A stretch of DNA of 64,000 nt from Streptomyces scabichelini (lineage in GTDB: Bacteria > Actinomycetota > Actinomycetes > Streptomycetales > Streptomycetaceae): positions 35,152 to 99,151 of the forward strand of contig NZ_JAAKZY010000010.1 of the NCBI RefSeq assembly GCF_011045015.1, read 5' to 3'. Numbering within the stretch: the first letter of the stretch is position 1; the number at the start of each line of letters is the position of its first letter. Position numbers and translations under genes: made by a program. Positions 15,983 through 23,756 of this stretch are shown in pieces. Below the pieces are notes generated by a model that was not told the DNA's origin, ran no database searches, and saw nothing but the letters and a program-made list of their open reading frames with translations.

Positions 15983-16707
15983 CGACAACACCCGTACGGG
16001 ACACCGACACCCAGCAAGGCCCTTGGAGCCGCCCGGAGTTCGAAGAGCGGCTCCGCGACGTCGCCACCACCCACTACCACGACCGCCACCCCTTCAACGT
16101 ACGGATGCACGAGGGCACCCTGACCCCGGCCGAGCTGCGCCGCTGGATCACCAACCGCTTCCACTACCAGCGGCACATCCCCGTCAAGGACGCCCTGATT
16201 CTCGCCAAGTTCGAGGACCCGGCACTGCGCCGCATGTGGCTGCGCAGGATCGTCGACCACGACGGCGTACAGGAGGGCGAGGGCGGCATCGAGCGCTGGC
16301 TGCGGCTCGGCGAGGCTGCCGGACTCGACCGGGAACTGCTGTGGTCGGCCGAGGACGTACTGCCCGGGGTGCGGCTCGCGGTCGACGGCTACGTCAACTT
16401 CTGCCGGCTCAGGTCCCGGTTGGAGGCCGTCGCCGCCTCCCTCACCGAGCTGTCCGCCCCCGGCCTGATGCGCAGGCGCATCGCCGCCTTCGAACACCAC
16501 TACCCGTGGATCGAGGCCGAAGGGCTCGCCTACTTCCGTACCCGCGTCGGACAGGGCAGCCGCGACAGTGCCGAGGCGCTCGACCTGGTCGTTCGGTGGG
16601 CGCGCAGCCGAGAGGAGCAGGAACGGGCCGTCGCCGCGCTCACCTTCAAGTGCGAGGTGCTGTGGTCGCTGCTCGACGCCGTCGACGCGGCAGGGGAGCG
16701 GCGGTGA
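15979..16707 (+). CDS. pqqC: PqqC, pyrroloquinoline-quinone synthase
   Basis: A 242-residue all-helical protein close to the usual 250 residues. It has the conserved Y-H-D-R-H-P-F-N and N-R-F-H-Y-Q-x-x-I-P-x-K-D-A motifs, D-H-D-G near 93, and F-E-H-H-Y-P-W-I near 173, supplying the His/Tyr/Lys active site that performs the final cofactor-free oxidation and ring closure. The GTG start overlaps the pqqB stop (GTGA), so the genes are translationally coupled. Confidence 0.95.
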   Translation: MTTTPVRDTDTQQGPWSRPEFEERLRDVATTHYHDRHPFNVRMHEGTLTPAELRRWITNRFHYQRHIPVKDALILAKFEDPALRRMWLRRIVDHDGVQEGEGGIERWLRLGEAAGLDRELLWSAEDVLPGVRLAVDGYVNFCRLRSRLEAVAASLTELSAPGLMRRRIAAFEHHYPWIEAEGLAYFRTRVGQGSRDSAEALDLVVRWARSREEQERAVAALTFKCEVLWSLLDAVDAAGERR

Positions 16708-17006
16708 AACCCATGGCGAAACCCATGGCGAAACCCATGAGGGAGGCGCCCCCGGACTGGAGCCCGGTGCTGAGCCGGTCCGTCACCCTCCGGCACGACC
16801 GGGTGCGCGGCACCGACCTGCTGCTCAGGCCGGAACGCGTCGTCGTGCTCCGAGGCGGCGCGGGCACCGTCCTGAGGCTCTGCGACGGCGAACGCACACT
16901 CGGGTCGATCGTCGCCGAACTGGCCGAGCGCTTCCCCGGCGCGCCCGTCGCCACCGAGGTCCCGGAGTTCCTGGGACGGCTGCGCGAGGAGGGCTGGGTC
17001 CGATGA
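16704..17006 (+). CDS. pqqD: PqqD, RiPP recognition element / peptide chaperone
   Basis: A 100-residue protein with the PqqD winged-helix fold: P-x-L-S-R-S-V-T-L-R-H-D, L-L-L-R-P-E-R-V-V-V-L, T-V-L-R-L-C-D-G-E-R-T-L and the final F-L-x-R-L-R-E-E-G-W. PqqD binds the PqqA leader and presents it to PqqE. The GTG at 16704 overlaps the pqqC stop (GTGA). The N-terminus has three near-identical K-P-M-A units from a 12-bp repeat, giving several alternative ATG starts at 16713, 16725 and 16737. Confidence 0.93.
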   Translation: MKPMAKPMAKPMREAPPDWSPVLSRSVTLRHDRVRGTDLLLRPERVVVLRGGAGTVLRLCDGERTLGSIVAELAERFPGAPVATEVPEFLGRLREEGWVR

Positions 17007-18154
17007 CCGGCTCACCCACGGCCCAGGTCGCCCCTCCCTGGGCGCTGCTCGCGGAACTCACCCACGGCTGCCCACTGCACTGCGCCTACTGCTCCAACCC
17101 GGTGGAACTGGTCCGCAGATCCGCCGAACTCGACACCGCCGAGTGGGCCGATGTCATGCGCCAGGCCGGGGAGTTGGGCGTCGTCCACACGCATCTCTCC
17201 GGCGGTGAACCGCTGTTGCGGCGCGACCTGCCCGAGATCGTCGCGGCGGCCGAAGCGGCAGACATCCACACCCAGCTCGTCACCAGTGGCGTCGGCCTGA
17301 CCCGGGACCGGCTGACCGCCCTCACCGACCACGGGCTGCGTAGCGTCCAACTGTCCGTGCAGCACGCCGAAGCCGCCGCCTCCGACCGGATCGCCGGGCA
17401 CCGCTCCTTCACCGCCAAGCGGAAGGCCGCGACCCTGGTCGGGGAGGCAGGACTGCCGCTCGGCCTGAACGTCGTACTCCACCGGGACAATCTGGACGCG
17501 CTCGACGCCCTCATCGACCTGGCCCTCGACTGGGGAGCCGAGCGGATCGAGCTGGCGAACACCCAGTTCTACGGCTGGGCGCTGGTCAACCGCGACCGGC
17601 TGCTGCCCGGCCGGGACCAGATCGAGCGGGCGCGGGCCGTCGTCGAGGCCCGGCGGGAGCGGCTGGCCGGAACCATGGACGTGGTGTGGGTGGTGCCCGA
17701 CTACGTCGACGGGACCGCCAAGCCCTGCATGGGCGGCTGGGGCGCCGTCTCGCTGACCGTGGCCCCCGACGGCACGGTGCTGCCCTGCCCGGCCGCCGCC
17801 ACACTGCCGGGGCTCGACGCCCCGAACGTCAGGGACCGTTCCCTGGAGTGGACCTGGCACCACTCGCCCGCGTTCAACCGCTACCGGGGCACCGACTGGA
17901 TGACCGGCCCCTGCCGCTCCTGCCCTCAGCGGGACACCGATCTCGGCGGCTGCCGCTGCCAGGCGTACGCACTTACCGGTGACGCCTCCCGCACCGATCC
18001 GGTGTGCGGGCTGGCCCCCGATCACGGTCTGGTGAGGGCGCTTGTCGACACGCCGCGCCGCCCGGGAGTTCCGACGGCCCCACGTTCCTTTGCTCCAGCT
18101 CCACGTTCCTTTCCCCCGCGGGGCGTCACCCCGCGCGGCGATCGGCTCGGGTGA
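17003..18154 (+). CDS. pqqE: PqqE, radical SAM glutamate-tyrosine crosslinking enzyme
   Basis: A 383-residue radical SAM enzyme. The SAM cluster is C23-P-L-H-C27-A-Y-C30. The SPASM-domain cysteines follow: K-P-C-M-G-G-W-G, V-L-P-C-P-A-A and the run C-R-S-C-P near 310 with C-R-C just after. It forms the carbon-carbon bond between Glu and Tyr of PqqA, helped by PqqD. The ATG overlaps the pqqD stop (ATGA). The last about 35 residues (Pro/Arg rich, A-P-R-S-F-A-P-A-P-R-S-F-P-P) lie outside the family and look like an added tail. Confidence 0.95.
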   Translation: MTGSPTAQVAPPWALLAELTHGCPLHCAYCSNPVELVRRSAELDTAEWADVMRQAGELGVVHTHLSGGEPLLRRDLPEIVAAAEAADIHTQLVTSGVGLTRDRLTALTDHGLRSVQLSVQHAEAAASDRIAGHRSFTAKRKAATLVGEAGLPLGLNVVLHRDNLDALDALIDLALDWGAERIELANTQFYGWALVNRDRLLPGRDQIERARAVVEARRERLAGTMDVVWVVPDYVDGTAKPCMGGWGAVSLTVAPDGTVLPCPAAATLPGLDAPNVRDRSLEWTWHHSPAFNRYRGTDWMTGPCRSCPQRDTDLGGCRCQAYALTGDASRTDPVCGLAPDHGLVRALVDTPRRPGVPTAPRSFAPAPRSFPPRGVTPRGDRLG

Positions 18155-18202
18155 CTCGTACCAGTGACTCGTACCAATGACCCGCACCAGTGACCCGTAC
18201 CA
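18151..18202. repeat. 13-bp tandem repeat, four copies, at the pqqE end
   Basis: Four units of GTGACTCGTACCA (two perfect, then two with changes at 18177-18189 and 18190-18202). The pqqE stop lies in the first unit. The array sits directly before the ribosome-binding site of the sugar dehydrogenase. Confidence 0.85.
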
Positions 18203-18239
18203 GAGCACTTCCGACTTCCAATCCCCACTTGGAGGACCA

Positions 18240-19385
18240 ATGCGACCGACCAGCAAGCGCAGGACCCGTAGACCGATGACCGCGGGCACGGCCCTGTCCC
18301 TGGCCGCCGGCCTGTTACTCGCCGGCCTCACCGGGCTCGGGTCGTCCGCCCAGGCCGACACCGCGACCACGGCTGCAAACCCCGCCGCCCCGGCCGCAGT
18401 TGACGGCGTACCGACATCCGTCAGCACCCTCACCACCGGCCTGACCGTCCCCTGGGGCGTCGGCTGGATGCCCGACGGCTCACACGCCCTGGTCACCGAG
18501 CGCGACGACTTCCGGGTCTGGAAAGTCGCCCCCGACGGCGCCAAGACCCAGGTCGGAACCGTCCCCGAAAGCCAGACCACCAACGGTGAGGGCGGACTCA
18601 TGGGGGTCGCCGTCGACCCCGACTGGGCCACCAACCACCACGTGTACGTCATGCACACCGCCGCCGAAGGCAACCGCATCGCCCGCATGACGTACGACGG
18701 CACCTCGCTCAGCGGCTACAAGGTGATCCTCCAGGGCATCGCGAAGGCCCGGTACCACAACGGCGGACGGCTCGCCTTCGGCCCCGACGGCTATCTGTAC
18801 GCGACGACCGGCGACGCCCAGAACACCGCCCTCGCCCAGGACCGCAACTCCCTCAACGGCAAGATCCTGCGCCTGACCACCTCCGGGAAGCCGGCCCCCG
18901 GAAACCCCTTCGGCAACCACGTCTACAGCCTCGGCCACCGCAATCCGCAGGGACTCGCCTTCGACCGCAACGGGCGGTTGTGGGAGGCCGAGTTCGGCAA
19001 CACCCGGTTCGACGAACTGAACCTCATCAAGCCCGGCGCCAACTACGGCTGGCCCACCTGCGAGGGCACCTGCTCGGTCGCCGGGATGACCAATCCGAAG
19101 AAGACGTGGACCACCGGCGAGGCCTCGCCCAGCGCCATCGCCATCGCCGACAACGTCGTCTACATGGCCGCGCTGCGCGGGCAGCGCCTCTGGCGCATCC
19201 CCATCGAGGGCGACACGGAGAACGTGGGCACGGCGACGGCGTACTACGTCGGTACGTACGGACGGCTCCGTACGGTGGTCAAGGTGCCCGGCCGTGACCA
19301 GCTCTGGCTGACCACCACCAACGCCGACGCCAACGGAGGCCAGCCGGACGGCGCGGACCGCGTCCTGCGGGTGACTCTCGGCTAG
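18240..19385 (+). CDS. Secreted PQQ-dependent sugar dehydrogenase
   Basis: A 381-residue exported protein of the soluble glucose/sorbosone dehydrogenase (GSDH) family. Residues 1-38 form a signal peptide (twin-Arg R-T-R-R followed by A-L-S-L-A-A-G-L-L-L-A and A-Q-A cleavage). The propeller starts at V-P-W-G-V-G-W and has H-N-G-G-R-L-A-F-G-P-D-G, G-H-R-N-P-Q-G-L-A-F, F-G-N-T-R-F-D-E-L-N and N-Y-G-W-P, which carry the PQQ, calcium and catalytic-His ligands. GGAGG precedes the ATG at 18240. Placed after pqqABCDE, it is the likely user of the cofactor. Substrate unknown. Confidence 0.9.
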   Translation: MRPTSKRRTRRPMTAGTALSLAAGLLLAGLTGLGSSAQADTATTAANPAAPAAVDGVPTSVSTLTTGLTVPWGVGWMPDGSHALVTERDDFRVWKVAPDGAKTQVGTVPESQTTNGEGGLMGVAVDPDWATNHHVYVMHTAAEGNRIARMTYDGTSLSGYKVILQGIAKARYHNGGRLAFGPDGYLYATTGDAQNTALAQDRNSLNGKILRLTTSGKPAPGNPFGNHVYSLGHRNPQGLAFDRNGRLWEAEFGNTRFDELNLIKPGANYGWPTCEGTCSVAGMTNPKKTWTTGEASPSAIAIADNVVYMAALRGQRLWRIPIEGDTENVGTATAYYVGTYGRLRTVVKVPGRDQLWLTTTNADANGGQPDGADRVLRVTLG

Positions 19386-19423
19386 GCGCTCCGCTGGAAA
19401 TGCGGGTTCGAAACTGCGGGTGC

Positions 19424-19493
19424 GTCGTGGCTGGTCGCGCCCACGCGGCGGAGCCGCAAATTGACAGGGCCCCGCGCCCCTAACGGGGCGCGG
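19424..19493. terminator. Streptomyces intergenic hairpin repeat acting as terminator
   Basis: The conserved core (CGTCGTGGCTGGTCGCGC) is interrupted by about 30 bp containing its own hairpin (GCGGCGGAGCCGC), then completed by a 9-bp perfect stem CCGCGCCCC (19472-19480) / GGGGCGCGG (19485-19493). It lies between the convergent dehydrogenase and ATP-grasp genes and probably ends both transcripts. Confidence 0.65.
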
Positions 19494-20433
19494 TAACGCG
19501 GCGGTCCGTCTTGGGCTGTGACAGCCACAGGGCGACCGCCTCCGAGATCGGCTGTCCGGTCTCCAGTTCGACGAAGCCGAACTGGCCGCCCTGATTGCAC
19601 TCCAGGAACCACCAGATGCCGTCCTCGTCCTCGGCGAAGTCGAAGGCGGCGTACGCCAGTCCGGCCAGGGCGACGTACTCGTGCACCGACGTGGCGATGC
19701 GCGAGGGCACCGAGACCGCCTCCCAGGCGTGCCCGGTGTCTCCGTAACGCCCGTCGACCTGGCCGGGCTCGGCCGTCTTCCGCGCGGCGAACAGCCGGGT
19801 GCCGACACAGGTCAGACGAATGTCGGCACGCTTGGGTATGTACCGCTGCAGCAGCGCGGGACCGGCTGCGACGGACGAGAAGTCCGCGTCGGATCCGATC
19901 AGGGTGGTCGGCAGGGCAAGCCCGGAGTCACCGGGCGGCGGTCCCGAGGCGGACTTCACCACCACGTGCCGGTGCTCCTCGGCGAACTGCTGTGCCAGGC
20001 GCGGGGCCGTGGTGAACACGGTCGGTGGTACGGCGAACCCGCTGAGGTGAGCGACCCTCGACTGCCATGGCTTCAGGCGGGCCCGGTCGGCGTTGTGCGG
20101 ATGGTTCATCCATCGGGTCGAGGCGGAGTGGAGCATTCCGTACAGCGCCTGACGGGTCTCGGCGGTCAGCCACGGCGAGGGGTGTGCCGCGTGCGCGGCC
20201 GGTTCGCCGGGCCTGCGCATCCACACGGAGCGCAGGCCACGCATGCTGAGCACATGCCCGTTCACCGACAGGTGGCCGTCGAAGTCGCCGTGGGCGTATT
20301 CGACGGACAGCACGGCCTTGCCCGGCAGGTCGGCGGGGTCAAGGCGCATCACGGGTGTCCCCGTCTCGTGCAGCTTGCTCACCACCATGTCGGCGGTCAC
20401 GTCCTCCTCGGACGTGAGGATCAGCACGGTCAT
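19480..20433 (-). CDS. ATP-grasp graspetide synthetase (TgmB-like)
   Basis: A 317-residue protein of the ATP-grasp RiPP maturase group (MvdD/TgmB type). The N-terminus reads V-L-I-L-T-S-E-E-D-V-T-A-D, then the peptide-binding segment with V-W-M-R-R-P, W-M-N-H-P and A-x-x-K-P-W-Q. ATP-binding residues are in H-V-V-V-K-S and L-L-Q-R-Y-I-P-K-R-A-D-I-R, and the metal ligands in F-D-F-A and F-L-E-C-N-Q-G-G-Q-F-G-F. It would form ester or amide side-chain links between Thr or Lys and Asp or Glu in the peptide encoded 13 bp upstream. Confidence 0.9.
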   Translation of the reverse strand: MTVLILTSEEDVTADMVVSKLHETGTPVMRLDPADLPGKAVLSVEYAHGDFDGHLSVNGHVLSMRGLRSVWMRRPGEPAAHAAHPSPWLTAETRQALYGMLHSASTRWMNHPHNADRARLKPWQSRVAHLSGFAVPPTVFTTAPRLAQQFAEEHRHVVVKSASGPPPGDSGLALPTTLIGSDADFSSVAAGPALLQRYIPKRADIRLTCVGTRLFAARKTAEPGQVDGRYGDTGHAWEAVSVPSRIATSVHEYVALAGLAYAAFDFAEDEDGIWWFLECNQGGQFGFVELETGQPISEAVALWLSQPKTDRRVTAPR

Positions 20434-20446
20434 CCGTTACGGGTCG

Positions 20447-20638
20447 TCAGTCGTCGAAGTGCGTCTGGGAACCGGCGGTGGACGTCGTCGTGCCGGCCGC
20501 CAGGAGGAGGGCCCGGTCACTGACGGCGGGGCGGCCGTCGGGAAGCACGTTCAGCTGGCGCGACGCGTCGAAGCGGTAGGGCGTCACCACGGTCGGAAGC
20601 CCTCTGGGAAGGGCGTAGTTGAGGGTGAACGGTCGCAC
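20447..20638 (-). CDS. Graspetide precursor peptide (putative ATP-grasp-modified RiPP)
   Basis: A 63-residue peptide from a GTG start at 20638, chosen because a GGAGG lies exactly 6 nt upstream (20645-20649 on the plus strand); the frame is open further upstream but has no better start. The leader carries M-R-P-F-T-L-N-Y-A-L and P-Y-R-F-D-x-x-x-Q-L-N, the conserved Pro/Tyr/Asp/Gln pattern of ATP-grasp target peptides. The core end has Thr50-Thr52, Ser53, Thr54, Thr59 and a terminal F-D-D, so Thr donors face Asp62/Asp63 acceptors. No methyltransferase or transporter is adjacent. Confidence 0.85.
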   Translation of the reverse strand: MRPFTLNYALPRGLPTVVTPYRFDASRQLNVLPDGRPAVSDRALLLAAGTTTSTAGSQTHFDD

Positions 20639-20674
20639 TCGAAACCTCCAAGGTCGCGTGTTGCCTACATACGT

Positions 20675-20697
20675 CCTTACGTGGTCCTTGCGTAAGG
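20675..20697. promoter_or_regulatory. Inverted repeat upstream of graspetide precursor
   Basis: CCTTACG (20675-20681) and CGTAAGG (20691-20697) form a perfect 7-bp inverted repeat with 9 bp between, 37-59 bp before the GTG start. Its place in an unusually AT-rich stretch suits an operator. Confidence 0.45.
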
Positions 20698-20868
20698 AAT
20701 TCATCACTTTCTGCCACATCGGGGTGAAGGTCATCACATTGCCTGCCCGCCTCCTTCATGCCTTCAGCATCAACTGCATCGCTTGTTCTCAAGTTCCCCA
20801 CAAGCCACACAACGTATGGAGGATCACAACCGTCACAGGGCTGCCAAGGGTGACCGATTCCTTACTCA

Positions 20869-20904
20869 CAGGAGATCCGTCAGGAGATCCGTCGGGAGAT
20901 CCGT
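20869..20904. repeat. 12-bp tandem repeat, three copies
   Basis: Three units of CAGGAGATCCGT (the third begins CG) just downstream of the DinB-like gene stop. No function is evident. Confidence 0.8.
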
Positions 20905-20916
20905 GCTGGGCCCTCG

Positions 20917-21477
20917 TTACTGGCCCACCCTCCCGTCGATGCACTCGCGCAACAGGTCGGCGTGCCCGCAGTGACGGGCGTACTCCTCGATCCTGTGGAC
21001 CATCAGCTCCCGAACCGCGATCCCGTCCCTCCCCAGACGCTCGCTCAGATCCGGGTGCTCGGCCAGCGCGGCGTCGGTCGCGGCCTGCTCGCGCGCCAGA
21101 GCGGAGTACGCGGCGTCGACCTCGGCCTGCTCGGCGACAGCCGCGTCGAAGTCCGCGTCCCTCTCGCCGTACAGCTTCGGCAGCGGATCATCGTCGGTGA
21201 TCCAGTTGCGCCAGTCCCGTTCCACCTCGGCGAGGTGCCGAAGCAGGCCGAGCAGCGACATCGTCGACGGCGGAACCGACCGACGGGCCAGTTGCTCCGC
21301 ATCCAGGCCCTCGCACTTCATCCGCAGGGTCTTGCGGTAGTCGGTCAGGTAGTCCTGCAGCGTCGCAAGCTCGCCGTCCGGACCGGCTCCTTCGCTGTGG
21401 CGGGGGTCGTCGTCCGGGTCAACCCACATATCGGGGTAGATGGTTGACCGGGTCCACCGTGCGGGTTGATCAGTCAT
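20917..21477 (-). CDS. DinB/DUF664 family protein (mycothiol-transferase-like)
   Basis: A 186-residue helical-bundle protein. It has S-L-L-G-L-L-R-H-L-A-E-V-E-R near residue 75 and H-R-I-E-E-Y-A-R-H-C-G-H-A-D-L-L-R near the end, which supply the three metal-binding His of the DinB/YfiT superfamily (DUF664 branch). In actinobacteria this group includes thiol-dependent transferases; the substrate is unknown. The start M-T-D-Q-P-A-R-W at 21477 matches the family opening; an alternative Met lies three codons upstream. Confidence 0.8.
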   Translation of the reverse strand: MTDQPARWTRSTIYPDMWVDPDDDPRHSEGAGPDGELATLQDYLTDYRKTLRMKCEGLDAEQLARRSVPPSTMSLLGLLRHLAEVERDWRNWITDDDPLPKLYGERDADFDAAVAEQAEVDAAYSALAREQAATDAALAEHPDLSERLGRDGIAVRELMVHRIEEYARHCGHADLLRECIDGRVGQ

Positions 21478-21602
21478 GCGTTCCATGCTTGTCCGTGAGA
21501 GCCCGGGCCTGCCACTGAGTTTCGCTGCCGTGCTGTCGGTAGCGGCTGACGGTGTGCCGGTATAGCGTGGTGACTCAGCAGTCGTGGTTCCGAAGTCCTG
21601 TT

Positions 21603-21626
21603 CGCCCGTGATCACGATCACGGGCG
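21603..21626. promoter_or_regulatory. Hairpin in the leader of the cold-shock gene
   Basis: CGCCCGTGAT / ATCACGGGCG is a perfect 10-bp stem with a CACG loop, about 90 bp before the ATG. It could be a leader structure of the cold-shock mRNA or a terminator for upstream transcription. Confidence 0.5.
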
Positions 21627-21716
21627 TTATTGCTGTTCAGCGCCTCTCCGGACCAGGGCGATCACCTCCCCGGGCGCGCAGGGCGCGGGCCCGGTTTTCC
21701 CTCGAAGGACACAGTC

Positions 21717-21920
21717 ATGGCCAAAGGCACTGTCAAGTGGTTCAACAGCGAGAAGGGCTTCGGCTTCATTGAGCAGGAGGGTGGCGGCCCCGACGTCTTC
21801 GCCCACTACTCCAACATCGCCAGCCAGGGTTACCGCGAGCTGCAGGAGGGGCAGAAGGTCGAGTTCGACGTCACCCAGGGCCAGAAGGGCCCGCAGGCCG
21901 AGAACATCCGCCCCGCCTGA
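21717..21920 (+). CDS. Cold-shock protein (CspA family)
   Basis: A 67-residue single OB-fold protein with both RNA-binding motifs intact: K-G-F-G-F-I near residue 16 and V-F-A-H-Y near 30, after the standard [10 protein letters not shown] start. It binds single-stranded RNA or DNA and melts RNA structure. AAGGAC is the ribosome-binding site. Confidence 0.97.
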   Translation: MAKGTVKWFNSEKGFGFIEQEGGGPDVFAHYSNIASQGYRELQEGQKVEFDVTQGQKGPQAENIRPA

Positions 21921-21960
21921 TCCCGCAGTCTCAGTACGGATCCCGCAGTCTCAGTAAGCC

Positions 21961-21995
21961 GGAGCGCCCTCGTGGCTCAGCCACGAGGGCGCTCC
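21961..21995. terminator. Strong bidirectional hairpin terminator
   Basis: A perfect 16-bp stem (GGAGCGCCCTCGTGGC, loop TCA) between the convergent cold-shock and cellulase genes. Just before it a 20-bp stretch (GATCCCGCAGTCTCAGTA) is duplicated in tandem. Confidence 0.9.
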
Positions 21996-22009
21996 TGGGT
22001 CATGCCGGG

Positions 22010-23044
22010 TTACTGCCTCCAGGCCCAGTGCAGGCGGTCAAGGCCGCTCTGGTTGTTCACCGTCAGGCTGAGGTTGGTGCCCGTTCCCTGGAGGGTGGTG
22101 AGGGAGTAGGTGTCTCCGTTGCGCAGGCCGGGCCAGTAGACCGAGCCCATGCCCAGTTCGCGGATGGTGTCGGTCGCCGCCTGGATGTAGGCGATCTCGC
22201 TGGAGCCCTTGATCGGCCCGTTGTAGTTCAGGCCGGAGGTCATGGTGGCGCCGAACTCATCGAGGATGGTGCGTGAGGCGCAGGTGCCGATGCGCTCCTT
22301 GAAGTCCTGCTTCCACTGGTCATAGCTGGTCCAGTCGGTGTGCCAGAAGCCGTAGTTGTGCAGGGCCAGCCGGGTGCCGTTCAGCCGGCTGTCGGCGCAT
22401 ACGGGCTTGACGTCCTCGCTGTACTTGACCCCTCCGATGAGGATCCGGTCGCGGGGCACGGCGCGGTGGGTGGTCACCCAGCGGGCGGCGATGTCGCGCC
22501 ACTCCTGGGAGGTGTAGCCGAACGGCTCGTTCATCGGCTCGAAGTACACCCGGGAGTTGCGCACGTAGGAGGAGGTGATCCGCGCCCACATCTGGTCGTA
22601 GGCGGCCTGGCTGTCGATCTTGCCGTCCTTGGCGTTGTCCGCCTCCCAGTAGCCCAGGATGACCTTGAACCCCTTGGCGGTGGCGGCGTCGATCGCTCCC
22701 TTGTAGGACTTCCAGAAGGGGCCGTTGACGGAGGAGGGGTTGACCGGCAGCCGTACGGTGTTGGCGCCCACCTTGGCGAACCCGCCGACGATCGCCTTGG
22801 ACTTGGCGTAGACGGTGGCGTAACTGTCGGAGGTGGACAGGCCCGAGGGCACGACCGCGTCGTCGGCGTAATTGTCGCGCGGGTCGGCCCAGTTGACGCC
22901 GTGGAAGTCGCTGACGGGCGGCACCGCCGCGTCGCCGGATGCGGGGGAGGCGGATGCGGGGGAGACGAGTGCTCCGCCGAATGCCGTGACGCAGGCCAGC
23001 AACGCACCGAGGCAAGCTGTCCGGCGATGGTTCTTTCGTGGCAC
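22010..23044 (-). CDS. Secreted glycoside hydrolase family 5 (cellulase-like)
   Basis: A 344-residue secreted enzyme. The GTG start at 23044 gives a signal peptide (R-K-N-H-R-R then C-L-G-A-L-L-A-C-V-T-A-F-G-G-A-L, cut after S-A-S). GH5 residues are clear: V-R-L-P near 97, acid/base Glu173 in F-E-P-M-N-E-P, and nucleophile Glu263 in I-L-D-E-F-G-A. H-N-Y and Y-W-P-G line the cleft. The last 30 residues form a short beta extension (T-N-L-S-L-T-V). It likely cleaves beta-1,4-glucan or a related polymer outside the cell. Confidence 0.88.
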   Translation of the reverse strand: MPRKNHRRTACLGALLACVTAFGGALVSPASASPASGDAAVPPVSDFHGVNWADPRDNYADDAVVPSGLSTSDSYATVYAKSKAIVGGFAKVGANTVRLPVNPSSVNGPFWKSYKGAIDAATAKGFKVILGYWEADNAKDGKIDSQAAYDQMWARITSSYVRNSRVYFEPMNEPFGYTSQEWRDIAARWVTTHRAVPRDRILIGGVKYSEDVKPVCADSRLNGTRLALHNYGFWHTDWTSYDQWKQDFKERIGTCASRTILDEFGATMTSGLNYNGPIKGSSEIAYIQAATDTIRELGMGSVYWPGLRNGDTYSLTTLQGTGTNLSLTVNNQSGLDRLHWAWRQ

Positions 23045-23189
23045 GACGTCCCCTTCTGAGCAGTTGCGTGCGCGAAAACTCGCAGACACAGACTGGCGGC
23101 TCGATGGCTCCCGAAAACTAGAAGATGATCCGAACAGAGGTCAACACATCTGCACACAAAGTTTCATCCGGGGGTCTCAGTCCGTGACT

Positions 23190-23229
23190 GCGCCCCTTTA
23201 GGGGCGCGGGGAACTGCGCGACCAGCCAC
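23190..23229. repeat. Streptomyces intergenic hairpin repeat (inverted copy)
   Basis: GCGCCCC-TTTA-GGGGCGC (23190-23207) followed by GGGAACTGCGCGACCAGCCA is the reverse of the copies at 11916 and 19424. It lies between the cellulase upstream region and the broken TetR locus. Confidence 0.8.
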
Positions 23230-23270
23230 GGACGGCCCGCACCTTTCGTACCGCACTCCCCGCGGAGCGC

Positions 23271-23704
23271 TCAGCGCTGTGCGAGGCCGTCGATCATCAG
23301 GGCGAGGGTGAAATCGAACCGGTCGTGGCCCTCGCCGGCGGTGAGTTCGGCGGCGTGGCGGGTGGTGTGGGGGAAGGTCTCGGCAGGCAGGGCGGCGAAC
23401 CGGCGTAGCAGTTCGTCGCGGTCGAGGACCCAGACGGCGTCATCATGTGCTGCTCGCCGGCGCATGATCGATGTCTCGAGGCAGTAGGCGGCCACGTACA
23501 GCAAGAGGGCGTCGACGGCCCAGGCGCCGGCCTGCGGGGCGACGCCGCCGACGAGCAGGATCGCCAGCATTCCCTCGCTGACGCGCACGATCTCGAGGTC
23601 CGTGGGAGCCATGGCGAGCGCGGCGCGGGAGATCCCGGGGTATTTCAAGTACTGGTCGCGTATCTGGGCGCACACGCCGCGGATCTGTTCCCGCCAGGCG
23701 CGGC
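23271..23704 (-). pseudogene. TetR regulator, C-terminal ligand domain only
   Basis: About 144 codons matching the C-terminal domain (TetR_C) of an actinobacterial TetR regulator: W-R-E-Q-I-R-G, Y-P-G-I-S-R-A-A-L, V-S-E-G-M-L-A-I-L-L-V-G-G and F-D-F-T-L-A-L-M-I-D-G-L at the end. No DNA-binding domain precedes it on this strand; upstream reading runs into a GGGGCC repeat. The matching N-terminal half lies on the other strand at 23757-23925, so the gene has been broken by an inversion. Confidence 0.75.
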
Positions 23705-23756
23705 GCGCCACCAGCCGCCCAACCCCGAGGCCGGGGCCGGGGCCGGGGCCGGGGCC

